A stretch of 64,000 bases of DNA from Burkholderiales bacterium (GTDB lineage: Bacteria; Pseudomonadota; Gammaproteobacteria; Burkholderiales; Burkholderiaceae_C). The first letter of the stretch is position 1; each line of letters begins with the position of its first letter. Where the stretch lies: assembly GCA_016223165.1 (NCBI GenBank), contig JACRPO010000007.1, positions 620,001 through 684,000 of the forward strand, given 5' to 3'. A model generated the notes under the pieces. That model saw only the letters and a program-made list of their open reading frames with translations. It had not been told where the DNA came from and made no database searches. Made by a program: the position numbers and the translations under genes. Of this stretch, positions 1 through 7,989 are shown one piece after another.

Positions 1-1
1 G

Positions 2-208
2 CCCGACCGCGACGTGGTCGCGGTGCACGAGGCGCTGCTCGCCTTCGAGGCGGTGGATGCGCGCGCGGCCAAGGTGGTGGAGCTGCGCTTCTTCGGCGGC
101 CTCGAGAACGAGGAAGTGGCCGAGGCGCTCGCCATCTCGCTGGCCACCGTGAAGCGCGACTGGGCGGTGGCGCGCGCCTGGCTGCACCGCGAGCTGAGCG
201 GGGCCTGA
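2..208 (+). CDS. ECF sigma factor, C-terminal part (5' end outside window)
   Basis: The reading frame is open from the window edge and ends with TGA at 206-208, so only about the last 68 residues are present. They form a sigma region 4 helix-turn-helix: an acidic helix, then VVELRFFGGLENEEVAEALA and a recognition helix around SLATVKRDWAVARAWL. This wording is typical of the ECF sigma subgroup of the TIGR02999 type, which often governs surface or stress functions in Proteobacteria. Region 2 and any anti-sigma partner lie upstream of the window, so specificity cannot be judged. An internal ATG-like start at 14 is not credible because region 4 would be all that remained. Confidence 0.8.
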   Translation, partial: PDRDVVAVHEALLAFEAVDARAAKVVELRFFGGLENEEVAEALAISLATVKRDWAVARAWLHRELSGA

Positions 209-297
209 CGCTTCGGTGCCTGCCGCGTGCGCGGCGCGTGCCGCGCCTGTCGTGCTTGTCTCGCGCGCCTGCGGGCCCGCGCGCCGCGGGGCGGGGA

Positions 298-1050
298 TCA
301 GCCCCGGGATGCGGACACCTCGAGCAGCCACGCCGCCAGCCGCGCGGCGACGGCCTGCGGCGCCTCCAGCGTGAGCATGTGGCCGCAGCCTGGCAGCACC
401 TCGAAGCTGGCGCCGCGCACCGCCTCGGCGATCTCGCGCGCGACCTCGGGCGGCGTGAGGCCATCGGCCTCGCCGCACAGCACCAGCGTCGGGCAGCGGC
501 GCGTGTCGATCGCGGCCAGGTGCGGCCGGCCGTCATCGCGCGCCATCACCGCCTGGTTCTGCGCGATCAGCTGCGCGGCGCCGGCGCGCTGCACGATGTC
601 GAAGTAGCGCGCCACCAGCGCGGCGTCGGCGGCGCGATCGGGGTGGAAGGCGAAGGCGACGTTGGCACGCAGCACCACGTCGATGCGGCCGGCGGCGAAC
701 TGCGCGCAGGCGTCGGTGCGCAGCCGGATCAACTCGGGCGTGTCGGGCCGCGCCGTGGTGGCCAGCAGCGCCAGGCCGGCGATGCGCGCGGGCGCCAGGC
801 GGGCGGCATGCATCGCGACCATGCCGCCCATCGAGTGGCCCACCAGCACGAGCGGGCCGGCGTGCTGTGCGAGCAGCGCTTCGGCCATGCCCGGCAGCGT
901 GGCATGGCGCGTGTGCACATCGCTCACCTGCGCGCCGTCGAGCAGAGGCCGCAGTGCCGGAGCGGCAGCGCGCGCCAGTGCCGCCCGCACGTCGGCCCAG
1001 ACCTCGCCATCGTTGGCCAGGCCGGGCAGGAAGACGAGCCTGGGCTTCAT
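298..1050 (-). CDS. alpha/beta hydrolase
   Basis: This 250-residue protein is a classical alpha/beta hydrolase. The nucleophile elbow GHSMGG follows a hydrophobic strand about 70 residues in, an acidic residue lies in LCGEADGLTP, and the catalytic histidine is in PGCGHMLTLE near the C terminus. The start used is the ATG at 1048-1050 (MKPRLVFLPG), which begins directly at the first strand; an ATG at 1105-1107 would add 19 low-complexity residues. The substrate is unknown; esters or lactones are plausible. It is divergent from the histidine phosphatase gene beginning at 1201. No signal peptide is seen, so it is probably cytoplasmic. Confidence 0.85.
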   Translation of the reverse strand: MKPRLVFLPGLANDGEVWADVRAALARAAAPALRPLLDGAQVSDVHTRHATLPGMAEALLAQHAGPLVLVGHSMGGMVAMHAARLAPARIAGLALLATTARPDTPELIRLRTDACAQFAAGRIDVVLRANVAFAFHPDRAADAALVARYFDIVQRAGAAQLIAQNQAVMARDDGRPHLAAIDTRRCPTLVLCGEADGLTPPEVAREIAEAVRGASFEVLPGCGHMLTLEAPQAVAARLAAWLLEVSASRG

Positions 1051-1200
1051 GCCCGTCGTGCCCTGCGCGCCCGTCGCGCCGGAGGAGGAGTGGCTGGCAG
1101 CGATCATCGGCAAGGCCCCATCGTGGGCGGTGAGCATACGGGCGCGCGCCGCCAGCGGCGGCGCCCGTCCGGCCGGGCCGCTATGCTCGCGACGCGCGGC

Positions 1201-1899
1201 ATGGCCCGCTCCCCTCGCCCGATCCCCTCGCCCGATCCGTCGCCGACCTCCGTGACCGAACTGCTGCTCATCCGCCACGGTGAGACCGACTGGAACCGCG
1301 AGCAGCGCTTCCAGGGCCAGGCCGACGTGCCGCTCAACGACATCGGTCGCGCGCAGGCCGAGCGCCTGGGGGCGCGCCTGGCCGCCGATCGGCACGATGC
1401 GTTGTTCGCAAGCGATCTCGCGCGGGCACTCGAGACGGCGGCGCCGCTCGCCGCGCACTGGCGCCTCCCGCCCGGCCTGCTCAAGGGCCTGCGCGAACAG
1501 CACTTCGGCGTCCTCGAGGGGCTGGACGTGCCCACCATCAAGGTCCGCCATGCCGACCTGTGGGCGCGCTGGCTCGAGCACCGCGGCGACTTCGCGCTGC
1601 CCGGCGGCGGCGAGAGCCTGCGCACCTTCCACGCCCGCGTGCTGGCCGCGGTGCGCGGACTGGCCGAGGCGCACCCCGGTCGGCGCCTCGCGCTCGTCAC
1701 CCACGGCGGCGTGCTCGACATGCTGTGGCGCACGGCGCGCGGCGAGCCGATCGAGGGCCTGCGCCGCTGCGAGATCCCCAACACCGGCCTCAACCGGCTG
1801 CGCTGGAAGAACGGCACGCTCGACATCGAGACCTGGGCCGACGCCGCGCACCTGGCCGACCTGCCGCCGCAGCCGCCGACGAACGCGGGCGAGCGCTGA
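1201..1899 (+). CDS. histidine phosphatase family protein (phosphoglycerate-mutase-like)
   Basis: The phosphohistidine motif LLIRHGETDWN stands at about residues 22-32, and the second catalytic histidine at LVTHGGVLDML. This is the histidine phosphatase superfamily, covering cofactor-dependent phosphoglycerate mutases and broad sugar-phosphate phosphatases such as GpmB/CobC. Three starts are possible: ATG 1183, ATG 1201 and GTG 1252. The GTG gives VTELLLIRHGE, closest to the minimal family start. The 1201 start adds a Pro/Ser-rich tail and is used provisionally. It precedes the reductase-kinase-enolase run by 168 bp and could act on a phosphorylated intermediate there, but that is only inference. 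Confidence 0.8.
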   Translation: MARSPRPIPSPDPSPTSVTELLLIRHGETDWNREQRFQGQADVPLNDIGRAQAERLGARLAADRHDALFASDLARALETAAPLAAHWRLPPGLLKGLREQHFGVLEGLDVPTIKVRHADLWARWLEHRGDFALPGGGESLRTFHARVLAAVRGLAEAHPGRRLALVTHGGVLDMLWRTARGEPIEGLRRCEIPNTGLNRLRWKNGTLDIETWADAAHLADLPPQPPTNAGER

Positions 1900-1936
1900 G
1901 CGCGGCGCGCCGGCGCAAGGGGCGCAATCGGTTCAA

Positions 1937-1969
1937 GCGGCGCAAGCGCGAGCGGCGCAAGCGGCGCAA
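1937..1969 (+). repeat. short 9-bp repeats in intergenic region
   Basis: The 9-mer gcggcgcaa occurs at 1937-1945, 1952-1960 and 1961-1969, inside the 168-bp gap between the phosphatase and the reductase genes. Related purine-rich stretches continue to 2058. No open frame with family similarity was found here. The copies look like slippage products. Confidence 0.6.
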
Positions 1970-2067
1970 GCACCGGAAGCGATGCGCAGGGATGCGCAGG
2001 CAAGCGGGGACCGGCAGGGAGAACCAGGGGCAGCAGGGGCAAGCAGGACGAGGAGGGGTTGCAAGAC

Positions 2068-3057
2068 ATGAACCAGACCTTCCGCCACACCGTGGTCGTC
2101 GGCGCCGGCGCCGTCGGCAGTTTCTTCGGTGCCATGCTGGCGCGCGCCGGCCATCGCGTCACGCTCGTCGGCCGCGCGCCGCACGTGCAGGCCACCCTGC
2201 GCGAGGGCCTGCAGCTGCACATGGGCGGTCGAGTCGAGGCGGTGCGCCTGGGCGCGTGCACCGACCTCGCGGCGGTGGGCGAGGCCGATCTCGTGCTCTT
2301 TTGCGTCAAGTCGCCCGACACCGACGCGGTGGCGCGCGAGATGGCGCCGCTGCTGGCCGAGGGCGCGCTCGTGCTGAGCCTGCAGAACGGCGTCGACAAC
2401 CCGCCGGCGATCGCGCGCCACGTGCATGGCCCCGGCCAGGCCGTCGTGCCGGCGGTCGTCTACGTCGCCACCGCCATGCCCGAGCCCGGCGTCGTCAAGC
2501 ACTTCGGCCGCGGCGATCTCGTCGTGGGCCCGCTCACCGAAACGGCCGCGGCCGATGCGGGCCACGCGGCGCGACTGCAGGCGCTGGCCGATTTCTTCGC
2601 CGGCGCCGGCGTGCCGGTGCGCGTTTCGCACGCGGTGATGGACGAGCTGTGGAACAAGCTGATGGTCAACAGCGCCTACAACGCCATCTCGGCCCTGGCC
2701 CAGCTGCCGTACGGCCGCATGGTCGAGCTGCCCGAGATCCGCGAGCTGCAGCGCGCCGTCGTGCGCGAGGTGGTGGCCGTCGCCGAGGCCGAAGGCCGCC
2801 GCATGCCGCTGCCAGAGGCGCTGCAGGCGATGGAGCGCATCGCCACCGCGATGCCGGCGCAGTTCTCGTCGACGGCGCAGGACCTGGCGCGCGGCAAGCC
2901 CACCGAGATCGACCACCTGAACGGGCATGTCGCCCGGCGCGGCGCGGCGCTCGGCATCGCCACGCCGGTGAACCAGGCGCTGCACGCGCTGGTCAAGCTG
3001 GCCGAAGCGGCGCGTGCCGCGCAGCCGGCGCCGCCCGCGGCGCCCGGCGCCGTGTAG
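2068..3057 (+). CDS. 2-dehydropantoate 2-reductase family protein
   Basis: The protein (329 residues) is a ketopantoate-reductase-fold NAD(P)H dehydrogenase. The Rossmann motif GAGAVG is at 12-17, and FCVKSPDT follows the third strand. The catalytic lysine and asparagines lie in WNKLMVNSAYNAISAL, with Lys197, Asn201 and Asn205. ATG 2068 was chosen because an AGGAGG-like site at 2051-2056 precedes it; a TTG at 2059 is an alternative. True PanE makes pantoate for coenzyme A, but many paralogues reduce other 2-oxo acids. The next gene follows after 2 bp and then comes an enolase paralogue, so a role outside pantothenate synthesis is likely here. That last point is inference. Confidence 0.85.
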   Translation: MNQTFRHTVVVGAGAVGSFFGAMLARAGHRVTLVGRAPHVQATLREGLQLHMGGRVEAVRLGACTDLAAVGEADLVLFCVKSPDTDAVAREMAPLLAEGALVLSLQNGVDNPPAIARHVHGPGQAVVPAVVYVATAMPEPGVVKHFGRGDLVVGPLTETAAADAGHAARLQALADFFAGAGVPVRVSHAVMDELWNKLMVNSAYNAISALAQLPYGRMVELPEIRELQRAVVREVVAVAEAEGRRMPLPEALQAMERIATAMPAQFSSTAQDLARGKPTEIDHLNGHVARRGAALGIATPVNQALHALVKLAEAARAAQPAPPAAPGAV

Positions 3058-3059
3058 CC

Positions 3060-4151
3060 GTGGAACCCGAAGCTCGCCCGGTGCCGCCGGAATTCGCGCA
3101 GGCGCTGCGCGAGCTCGGCCTGGCCGCGGCGGACGAAGTGCTCGCCGGTGCGGCGCTGACCGGCGGCGTCTCCTCCGACATCTGGCGCATCCAGACGCGC
3201 CGCGGCTCCGTGTGCGCGAAGCGCGCGCTGGGCCGGCTGCGCGTGGCCGCCGACTGGCGTGCGCCGATCGAGCGCAACCAGTACGAGGCGCGCTGGATGC
3301 GTGTGGCGCAGGCGGCCGTGCCCGGTGCCGCGCCGCGCGTGCTCGGCCAGCATGCGGCGCTCGGCGTGCTGGTGATGGAGTACCTGCCGCCGGGCGCGCA
3401 CGCGCTGTGGAAGGAGCAGCTCAGGCGCGGCCTCGCCGAGCCCGCCACGGCGGCCGCGGTCGGCCGCACGCTCGTGCGCATCCACGCGCACTCGGCGGCA
3501 CGCGCCGCCGAGCTCGCGCCGCAGTTCGACACCGATCGCATCTTCTTCGACATCCGGCTCGAGCCCTACCTCGTCGCCACCGCGAAGCGCCATCCCGATC
3601 TCGCCCCGGCGCTGCAGGCACTGGTGGCGCAGACGCAGGGGCATCCGCTGGCCCTCGTGCATGGCGACGTGAGCCCGAAGAACATCCTGGTGGCGACAGG
3701 CGCGGGCGCCGATGCGCGACCGGTGCTGCTCGACGCCGAATGCGCCTGGTGGGGCGACCCCGCCTTCGACCTCGCGTTCTGCCTCAATCACCTGCTGCTC
3801 AAGGGTCTGTGGCTGCCGCCGGCCCTCACGACGCTGACGGCGCTCGAGGCCTGCTTCGCGGCGCTCGCCGCGGCCTATCTCGAAGGCGTCGACTGGGAGC
3901 CGCGGGCGGCGATCGAGCAGCGCGCCGCCGCCTTGCTGCCCGGCCTGCTGCTGGCGCGCGTCGACGGCAAGTCGCCGGTGGAGTATCTCGACCAGCTCGC
4001 GCAGCACGAGACGGTACGGCGCGTGGCCCGCGCGCTGCTCGCGCAGCCGGTGCCCACGCTCGCCGAGGTGAGCCGGGCCTGGCAGCAGGACCTTCGAGAC
4101 GGCGCGCACTCGCCCGCGCAGCCGCCCGAACCGGACGATCCCCCTGCATGA
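3060..4151 (+). CDS. APH-fold phosphotransferase (small-molecule kinase)
   Basis: The 363-residue product has the aminoglycoside/choline kinase fold. The ATP lysine is probably Lys54 (VCAKRAL). The Brenner motif HGDVSPKN is at 201-208, and the metal aspartate is in LLDAECAWWGDPAFDLA at 223-239, where the usual DWE/DFE reads DAE. The start is GTG 3060, two bases after the reductase stop. Its stop overlaps the ATG of the enolase-like gene (ATGA at 4148-4151), which implies translational coupling. Family members phosphorylate hydroxyls on antibiotics, choline, homoserine or methylthioribose. With an enolase paralogue next door, a hydroxy-acid kinase role is worth testing. The substrate is not identifiable from sequence. 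Confidence 0.8.
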   Translation: MEPEARPVPPEFAQALRELGLAAADEVLAGAALTGGVSSDIWRIQTRRGSVCAKRALGRLRVAADWRAPIERNQYEARWMRVAQAAVPGAAPRVLGQHAALGVLVMEYLPPGAHALWKEQLRRGLAEPATAAAVGRTLVRIHAHSAARAAELAPQFDTDRIFFDIRLEPYLVATAKRHPDLAPALQALVAQTQGHPLALVHGDVSPKNILVATGAGADARPVLLDAECAWWGDPAFDLAFCLNHLLLKGLWLPPALTTLTALEACFAALAAAYLEGVDWEPRAAIEQRAAALLPGLLLARVDGKSPVEYLDQLAQHETVRRVARALLAQPVPTLAEVSRAWQQDLRDGAHSPAQPPEPDDPPA

Positions 4152-5512
4152 CAGCCGCACACGACATGAACGAGCAACCCGGCTGCGGCGACACGCGCAT
4201 CCGCCAGATCCTCGCGCGCCGCGTCTGGGACAGCCGCGGCCGCCCCACCGTGGAAGCCGAGATGCACCTGCTCGGCGGTGCGGTCGGCCGCGCCATCGTC
4301 CCGGCCGGCGCCAGCAAGGGCCGTCGCGAGGCGCTGGAGCTGCGCGACGGCGGCGGGCGCTTCGGCGGCCTCGACGTGCAGACCGCGCTCGGCCACATCC
4401 GCGGCGAGATCGCGCGCGCGCTCATCGGCATGGACGGTGCCGACCAGGCGGCGCTCGACGCGCGCCTCGTCGAGCTCGACGGCACGGCGGCGAAGCAGCG
4501 ACTTGGCGCCAACGCGACGCTGGCCGTGTCGATGGCGGCCGCGCATGCGGCGGCGGCGGCGCGCGGCCTGCCGCTGTACGAGCATCTCGGCCGCAACACG
4601 TCGACACCGGCCACGCTGCTGCCGATGCCGCAGATCCAGATCTTCGGCGGCGGCGCGCACGCCGCGCGCCGCGTCGACATCCAGGACTTCATGGTCGTGT
4701 GCCCCGGGGCGAGCTGCTTCGCCGAGGCGCTCGAGTGGACGGCCGAGGTCTACCGCGCCGCCGGCGAGGCGATGCGCGAACGCGGCGCGCTCTTCGGCGT
4801 CGCCGACGAAGGCGGCTGGTGGCCGGACTTCGGCAGCAACGAAGAGGCGCTCGGCGCGCTCGTTGCCGCCATCGAGCGCGCCGGCTACGCGCCGGGCACG
4901 CAGGTGGCCATCGCGCTCGACATCGCGGCCAGCGAGTTCGGGCACGGTGGCTCCGGGGGCCGAGCGGGCCGCTACACGCTCGGCCTCGAGCGGCGCGAGC
5001 TCGACAGCGACGGTTTCGCCGAGCTGCTGCAACGCTGGTGCGAGCGCTACCCCATCGCCAGCATCGAGGACCCGCTCGCCGAGGACGACCTCGAAGGCTT
5101 CGCCCGCTTCACGCGTGCGCTCGGCCACCGCGTGCAGATCGTCGGCGACGACCTGCTCGTCTCCGACGCCGCGCTCGTGCGCCAGGCGGCCGCGGCCGGC
5201 GCGGCCAACACCGTGCTGCTCAAGCCCAACCAGCGCGGCACGCTCAGCGAGACGCTGCAGGCCTGGCAGGCGGCGCGCGAGCTCGGCTACGCCGCGATCG
5301 TCTCGGCCCGCTCCGGCGAGACCGAGGACACGACCATCGTCGAGCTCGCCATCGGCTGGGGCGTCGGGCAGCTGAAGGTGGGCTCGTTCGCGCGCGGCGA
5401 GCGCATGGCGAAGTGGAACGAGGCCTTGCGCATCGAGGAGCGGCTCGGCGCGCGCGCGCGCTTTGCCGGCGCCGGCGTCTTCGGGCGCAACCCGGCCGCG
5501 CCACGGGGCTGA
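4148..5512 (+). CDS. divergent enolase paralogue
   Basis: This is a 454-residue enolase-fold protein recognisable along its full length: DSRGRPTVEAE, GANATLAVSMA, VDIQDFM, ADEGGW, SIEDPLAEDD, VGDDLLVSD, LLKPNQRGTLSET and RSGETED. Metal ligands Asp258, Glu307 and Asp334 and the base Lys359 are kept, as is Glu221 of DEGG. Four positions depart from ordinary enolase. The active-site loop SGASTG reads AGASKG at 53-58, which changes two residues. The Glu of QEFM is Asp180. The catalytic His of SHRSGE is Ala387. Housekeeping glycolytic enolase is thus unlikely; a 2-phospho-hydroxyacid dehydratase with altered substrate is suggested. ATG 4148 overlaps the kinase stop; ATG 4166 is an alternative giving 448 residues. 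Confidence 0.85.
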   Translation: MTAAHDMNEQPGCGDTRIRQILARRVWDSRGRPTVEAEMHLLGGAVGRAIVPAGASKGRREALELRDGGGRFGGLDVQTALGHIRGEIARALIGMDGADQAALDARLVELDGTAAKQRLGANATLAVSMAAAHAAAAARGLPLYEHLGRNTSTPATLLPMPQIQIFGGGAHAARRVDIQDFMVVCPGASCFAEALEWTAEVYRAAGEAMRERGALFGVADEGGWWPDFGSNEEALGALVAAIERAGYAPGTQVAIALDIAASEFGHGGSGGRAGRYTLGLERRELDSDGFAELLQRWCERYPIASIEDPLAEDDLEGFARFTRALGHRVQIVGDDLLVSDAALVRQAAAAGAANTVLLKPNQRGTLSETLQAWQAARELGYAAIVSARSGETEDTTIVELAIGWGVGQLKVGSFARGERMAKWNEALRIEERLGARARFAGAGVFGRNPAAPRG

Positions 5513-5593
5513 GGTATCGCACGCGCACTTCGCACCGCCTGTGCTCACGGCGATCGCCCTTTCGACATCACCTTCGACCCCACCTTCGATCCC

Positions 5594-6478
5594 GTGGACG
5601 GCTGGCCACTCGTCGCCGCATTGACCAGCGCCCTGCTGCACGCGGCCTGGAATGCCGCCGTGAAGGCGCACCCCGCGCCGCGCGAGGCGATGGCCGCGCA
5701 GATGACCGGGGCGGCCCTGCTCGCCGCGCTCGGCCTCGTCGCCACCGGCCTGCCGCCACCGGCGGCGTGGCCGTGGATTGCCGCATCCACCACGCTCAAC
5801 GTCTGCGCCGTGCTCGCGCTGCTGCGCGCCTACGAGCTCGGCGGCTTCGGCACGGTCTATCCGGTCATGCGCGCCATCGGCGTGCTCGGCGTCGCAGCCG
5901 TGGCGCCGTTCGCGCTCGGCGAGCGGCTCGGGCCGGGCGCGATGCTCGGTGTCGGCCTCATCGTCGCGGCGCTGCTGCTCTTGACGCGCGATGCGCACGG
6001 GGTGGTCGGCGCGCAGGCCGGGGCGCAGGCGGCCGACTTTCCGCCGAAGGCACTCGCCTGGACTGCGCTCGCCGGCGTCATCACCAGCGGCTACGTGCTG
6101 GCCGACGCGCAAGGGGCGCGCTCTGGCGGTGCGGGCGTCGGCGCGGCCGCCGGCCCGCTCGCCTACGGCCTGGCCGTGAGCGTGAGCAACGCGCTCGCGA
6201 TGTCGTGGGTCTCGCGCGCGGCCGGCGCGCCGTGGGCGCTGCTGGCGCGGCACTGGCGGCTCGTGCTGCCGGTGTCGAGCGCATCGATGCTGTCGTACCT
6301 GCTCATCCTGTGGGTCTTCACGCGCGCACCGGTGGCGCCTGCGGCGGCGTTGCGCGACACCAGCGCCGTGTTCGCGATGCTGATCGCGGTGGTCTGGCTG
6401 AAGGAGCGGCTGCGGCCGCGCCGCTGGCTGGCCCTGGCGCTGGTGATCGCCGGCGTGCCGCTGCTGCGGCTGGGCTGA
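5594..6478 (+). CDS. EamA/DMT-family transporter
   Basis: The 294-residue protein has about ten hydrophobic segments arranged as two EamA halves, for example LLAALGLVATGL, FALGERLGPGAMLGVGLIV and FAMLIAVVWLKERLRPRRWL, ending LVIAGVPLLRLG. These are drug/metabolite transporters that usually export small metabolites across the inner membrane. The start is GTG 5594; no ATG lies near. It follows the enolase paralogue on the same strand after 81 bp and may export or import the pathway compound. Ligand unknown. Confidence 0.85.
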   Translation: MDGWPLVAALTSALLHAAWNAAVKAHPAPREAMAAQMTGAALLAALGLVATGLPPPAAWPWIAASTTLNVCAVLALLRAYELGGFGTVYPVMRAIGVLGVAAVAPFALGERLGPGAMLGVGLIVAALLLLTRDAHGVVGAQAGAQAADFPPKALAWTALAGVITSGYVLADAQGARSGGAGVGAAAGPLAYGLAVSVSNALAMSWVSRAAGAPWALLARHWRLVLPVSSASMLSYLLILWVFTRAPVAPAAALRDTSAVFAMLIAVVWLKERLRPRRWLALALVIAGVPLLRLG

Positions 6479-6506
6479 TCACCGTCCAGCAGCGCCGCAC
6501 CTCGGG

Positions 6507-7889
6507 CTACACGTCCTTGTCCGCGGCGCCGCCGTGCACGATGCGCGCGTGCCGCTGGTAGGTCCAGTAGGCCCAGGCCCAGTTGAGCAGCACGAGCAGC
6601 CGGTTGCGAAAGCCGATGAGGAAGAAGACGTGCGCGGCGAGCCAGAACCACCACGCCAGCAACCCCGAGATGCGCAGGCCGCGCAGGTCCACCACCGCGG
6701 CCATGCGGCCGATGGTGGCGAGGTTGCCGTAGTCGCGGTAGACGAAGGGGCCGGCGGAGCCGGCCGGGCGGCCGGCGAGCCGCGCGCGCAGCACGTGCGC
6801 GACATGCCGGCCCATCTGCTTGGCCGCCGGCGCGATGCCGGGCACCGGGCGGCCGTCCGGCTGCACGAGCGAGGCGAGGTCGCCGGCGACGAAGACCTCC
6901 GGGTGGCCGGGCAGGCTGAGGTCGGGCCGCACCTTCACGCGGCCGGCGCGGTCGAGTTCGATCGCCGGCGAGCCTGACCCGGCCGCCGGCGTCGCCGCCA
7001 GCATCGCCCCCAGCGGCGAGGCAGCGACGCCCGCCGCCCACAGCACCGTGCGGCAGTCGTGGTGCCGTCCGCCGAGGCGATAGCCGTCCGCATCGATGCC
7101 GCCCACCGGCGTGCCGGTGACGACCTCCACGCCGAGGCGTTCGAGCTGGGCCCGCGCCTTCGCCTGCAGCGGCGGCGGAAAGCTGGCGAGCACGGCCGGA
7201 CCCGCTTCGACGAGGCGCACGCGCGCGCGGCTCGGGTCGATGTGACGGAACTCGCGCTTCAGCGTGTGGTGCGCGATCTCGGCCAGCGTGCCGGCCAGCT
7301 CCACGCCCGTCGGTCCGCCGCCGACGACGGCGAAGTGCAGCCAGGCGTCGCGGCCGGCCGCGTCGCCCGAGGCGGCGGCCGCCTCGGCGCGCTCGAAGGC
7401 GGTGAGCACGCGGCGGCGGATGGTCAGCGCATCGTCCAGGGTCTTCAGTCCCGGAGCATGTGCGGCCCAGTCGTCGCGCCCGAAGTAGGCGTGCGCGGCG
7501 CCGCTGGCGACGAGCAGGACGTCGTAGGCGAGCGTGTCGTCCGCGCTGCCGCCGCTGCCGCCGCCCCCGAGCCGCACGCGGCGCGCGCCGAGGTCGATGC
7601 CGGTCACCTCCGCCAGCCGCACGTCGACATTGGCCTGGGCGCGCAGGATGTGCCGCAGCGGCGCCGCGATGTCCGGCGCCGACAGCCCGGCGGTGGCCAC
7701 CTGGTACAGCAGCGGCTGGAAGAGGTGATGGTTGGCGCGGTCGACGAGCGTGATGGCGATCGGCTCGCGTGCCAGCGCGCGCACCGCCCACAGGCCGGCG
7801 AAGCCGCCGCCGATGACGACGAGGCGCGGCGGCGGCGAGGCGGTGCCGGGGGTCGCGGACGGCGGGGCAGCCTGTGCGGTGGGGTTCAT
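6507..7889 (-). CDS. ndh: type II NADH dehydrogenase / NAD(P)-FAD oxidoreductase
   Basis: The 460-residue flavoprotein has an FAD Rossmann motif VVIGGGFAGLWA near residue 25 and an NADH motif VVGGGPTGVELAGTL near 185. VFVAGDLASL and KQMGRHVAHVL follow before a C-terminal membrane-associating stretch (LLAWWFWLAAHVFFLIGFRNRL). This layout is that of non-proton-pumping NDH-2, which feeds electrons from NADH to quinone at the cytoplasmic face. ATG 7889 opens MNPTAQAAPP ahead of the first strand. A Gly/Ser insertion (LGGGGSGGSADD) sits in a surface loop. The gene is convergent with the EamA gene and upstream neighbours are unrelated. Confidence 0.85.
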   Translation of the reverse strand: MNPTAQAAPPSATPGTASPPPRLVVIGGGFAGLWAVRALAREPIAITLVDRANHHLFQPLLYQVATAGLSAPDIAAPLRHILRAQANVDVRLAEVTGIDLGARRVRLGGGGSGGSADDTLAYDVLLVASGAAHAYFGRDDWAAHAPGLKTLDDALTIRRRVLTAFERAEAAAASGDAAGRDAWLHFAVVGGGPTGVELAGTLAEIAHHTLKREFRHIDPSRARVRLVEAGPAVLASFPPPLQAKARAQLERLGVEVVTGTPVGGIDADGYRLGGRHHDCRTVLWAAGVAASPLGAMLAATPAAGSGSPAIELDRAGRVKVRPDLSLPGHPEVFVAGDLASLVQPDGRPVPGIAPAAKQMGRHVAHVLRARLAGRPAGSAGPFVYRDYGNLATIGRMAAVVDLRGLRISGLLAWWFWLAAHVFFLIGFRNRLLVLLNWAWAYWTYQRHARIVHGGAADKDV

Positions 7890-7989
7890 GTCGGTGAGTG
7901 GTGTCGGGGGTCCGCAGGGGCCCGCATGCACGGCGCAGGCGCGCTGCGCAGGAGATGGGGTCGTCGGTTGGGTCGTACACGGGCTCGTT

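Noticed and set aside
2068..3057. Housekeeping panE of pantothenate synthesis
   Set aside because: Family assignment is sound but the operon context with a kinase and an enolase paralogue argues against assuming that role.
3875..6253. A 792-codon open frame on the minus strand opposite the kinase, enolase and EamA genes
   Set aside because: It is Arg/Ala/Gly rich with no family features and lies antisense to three well-supported proteins; long antisense frames are common at this GC content.
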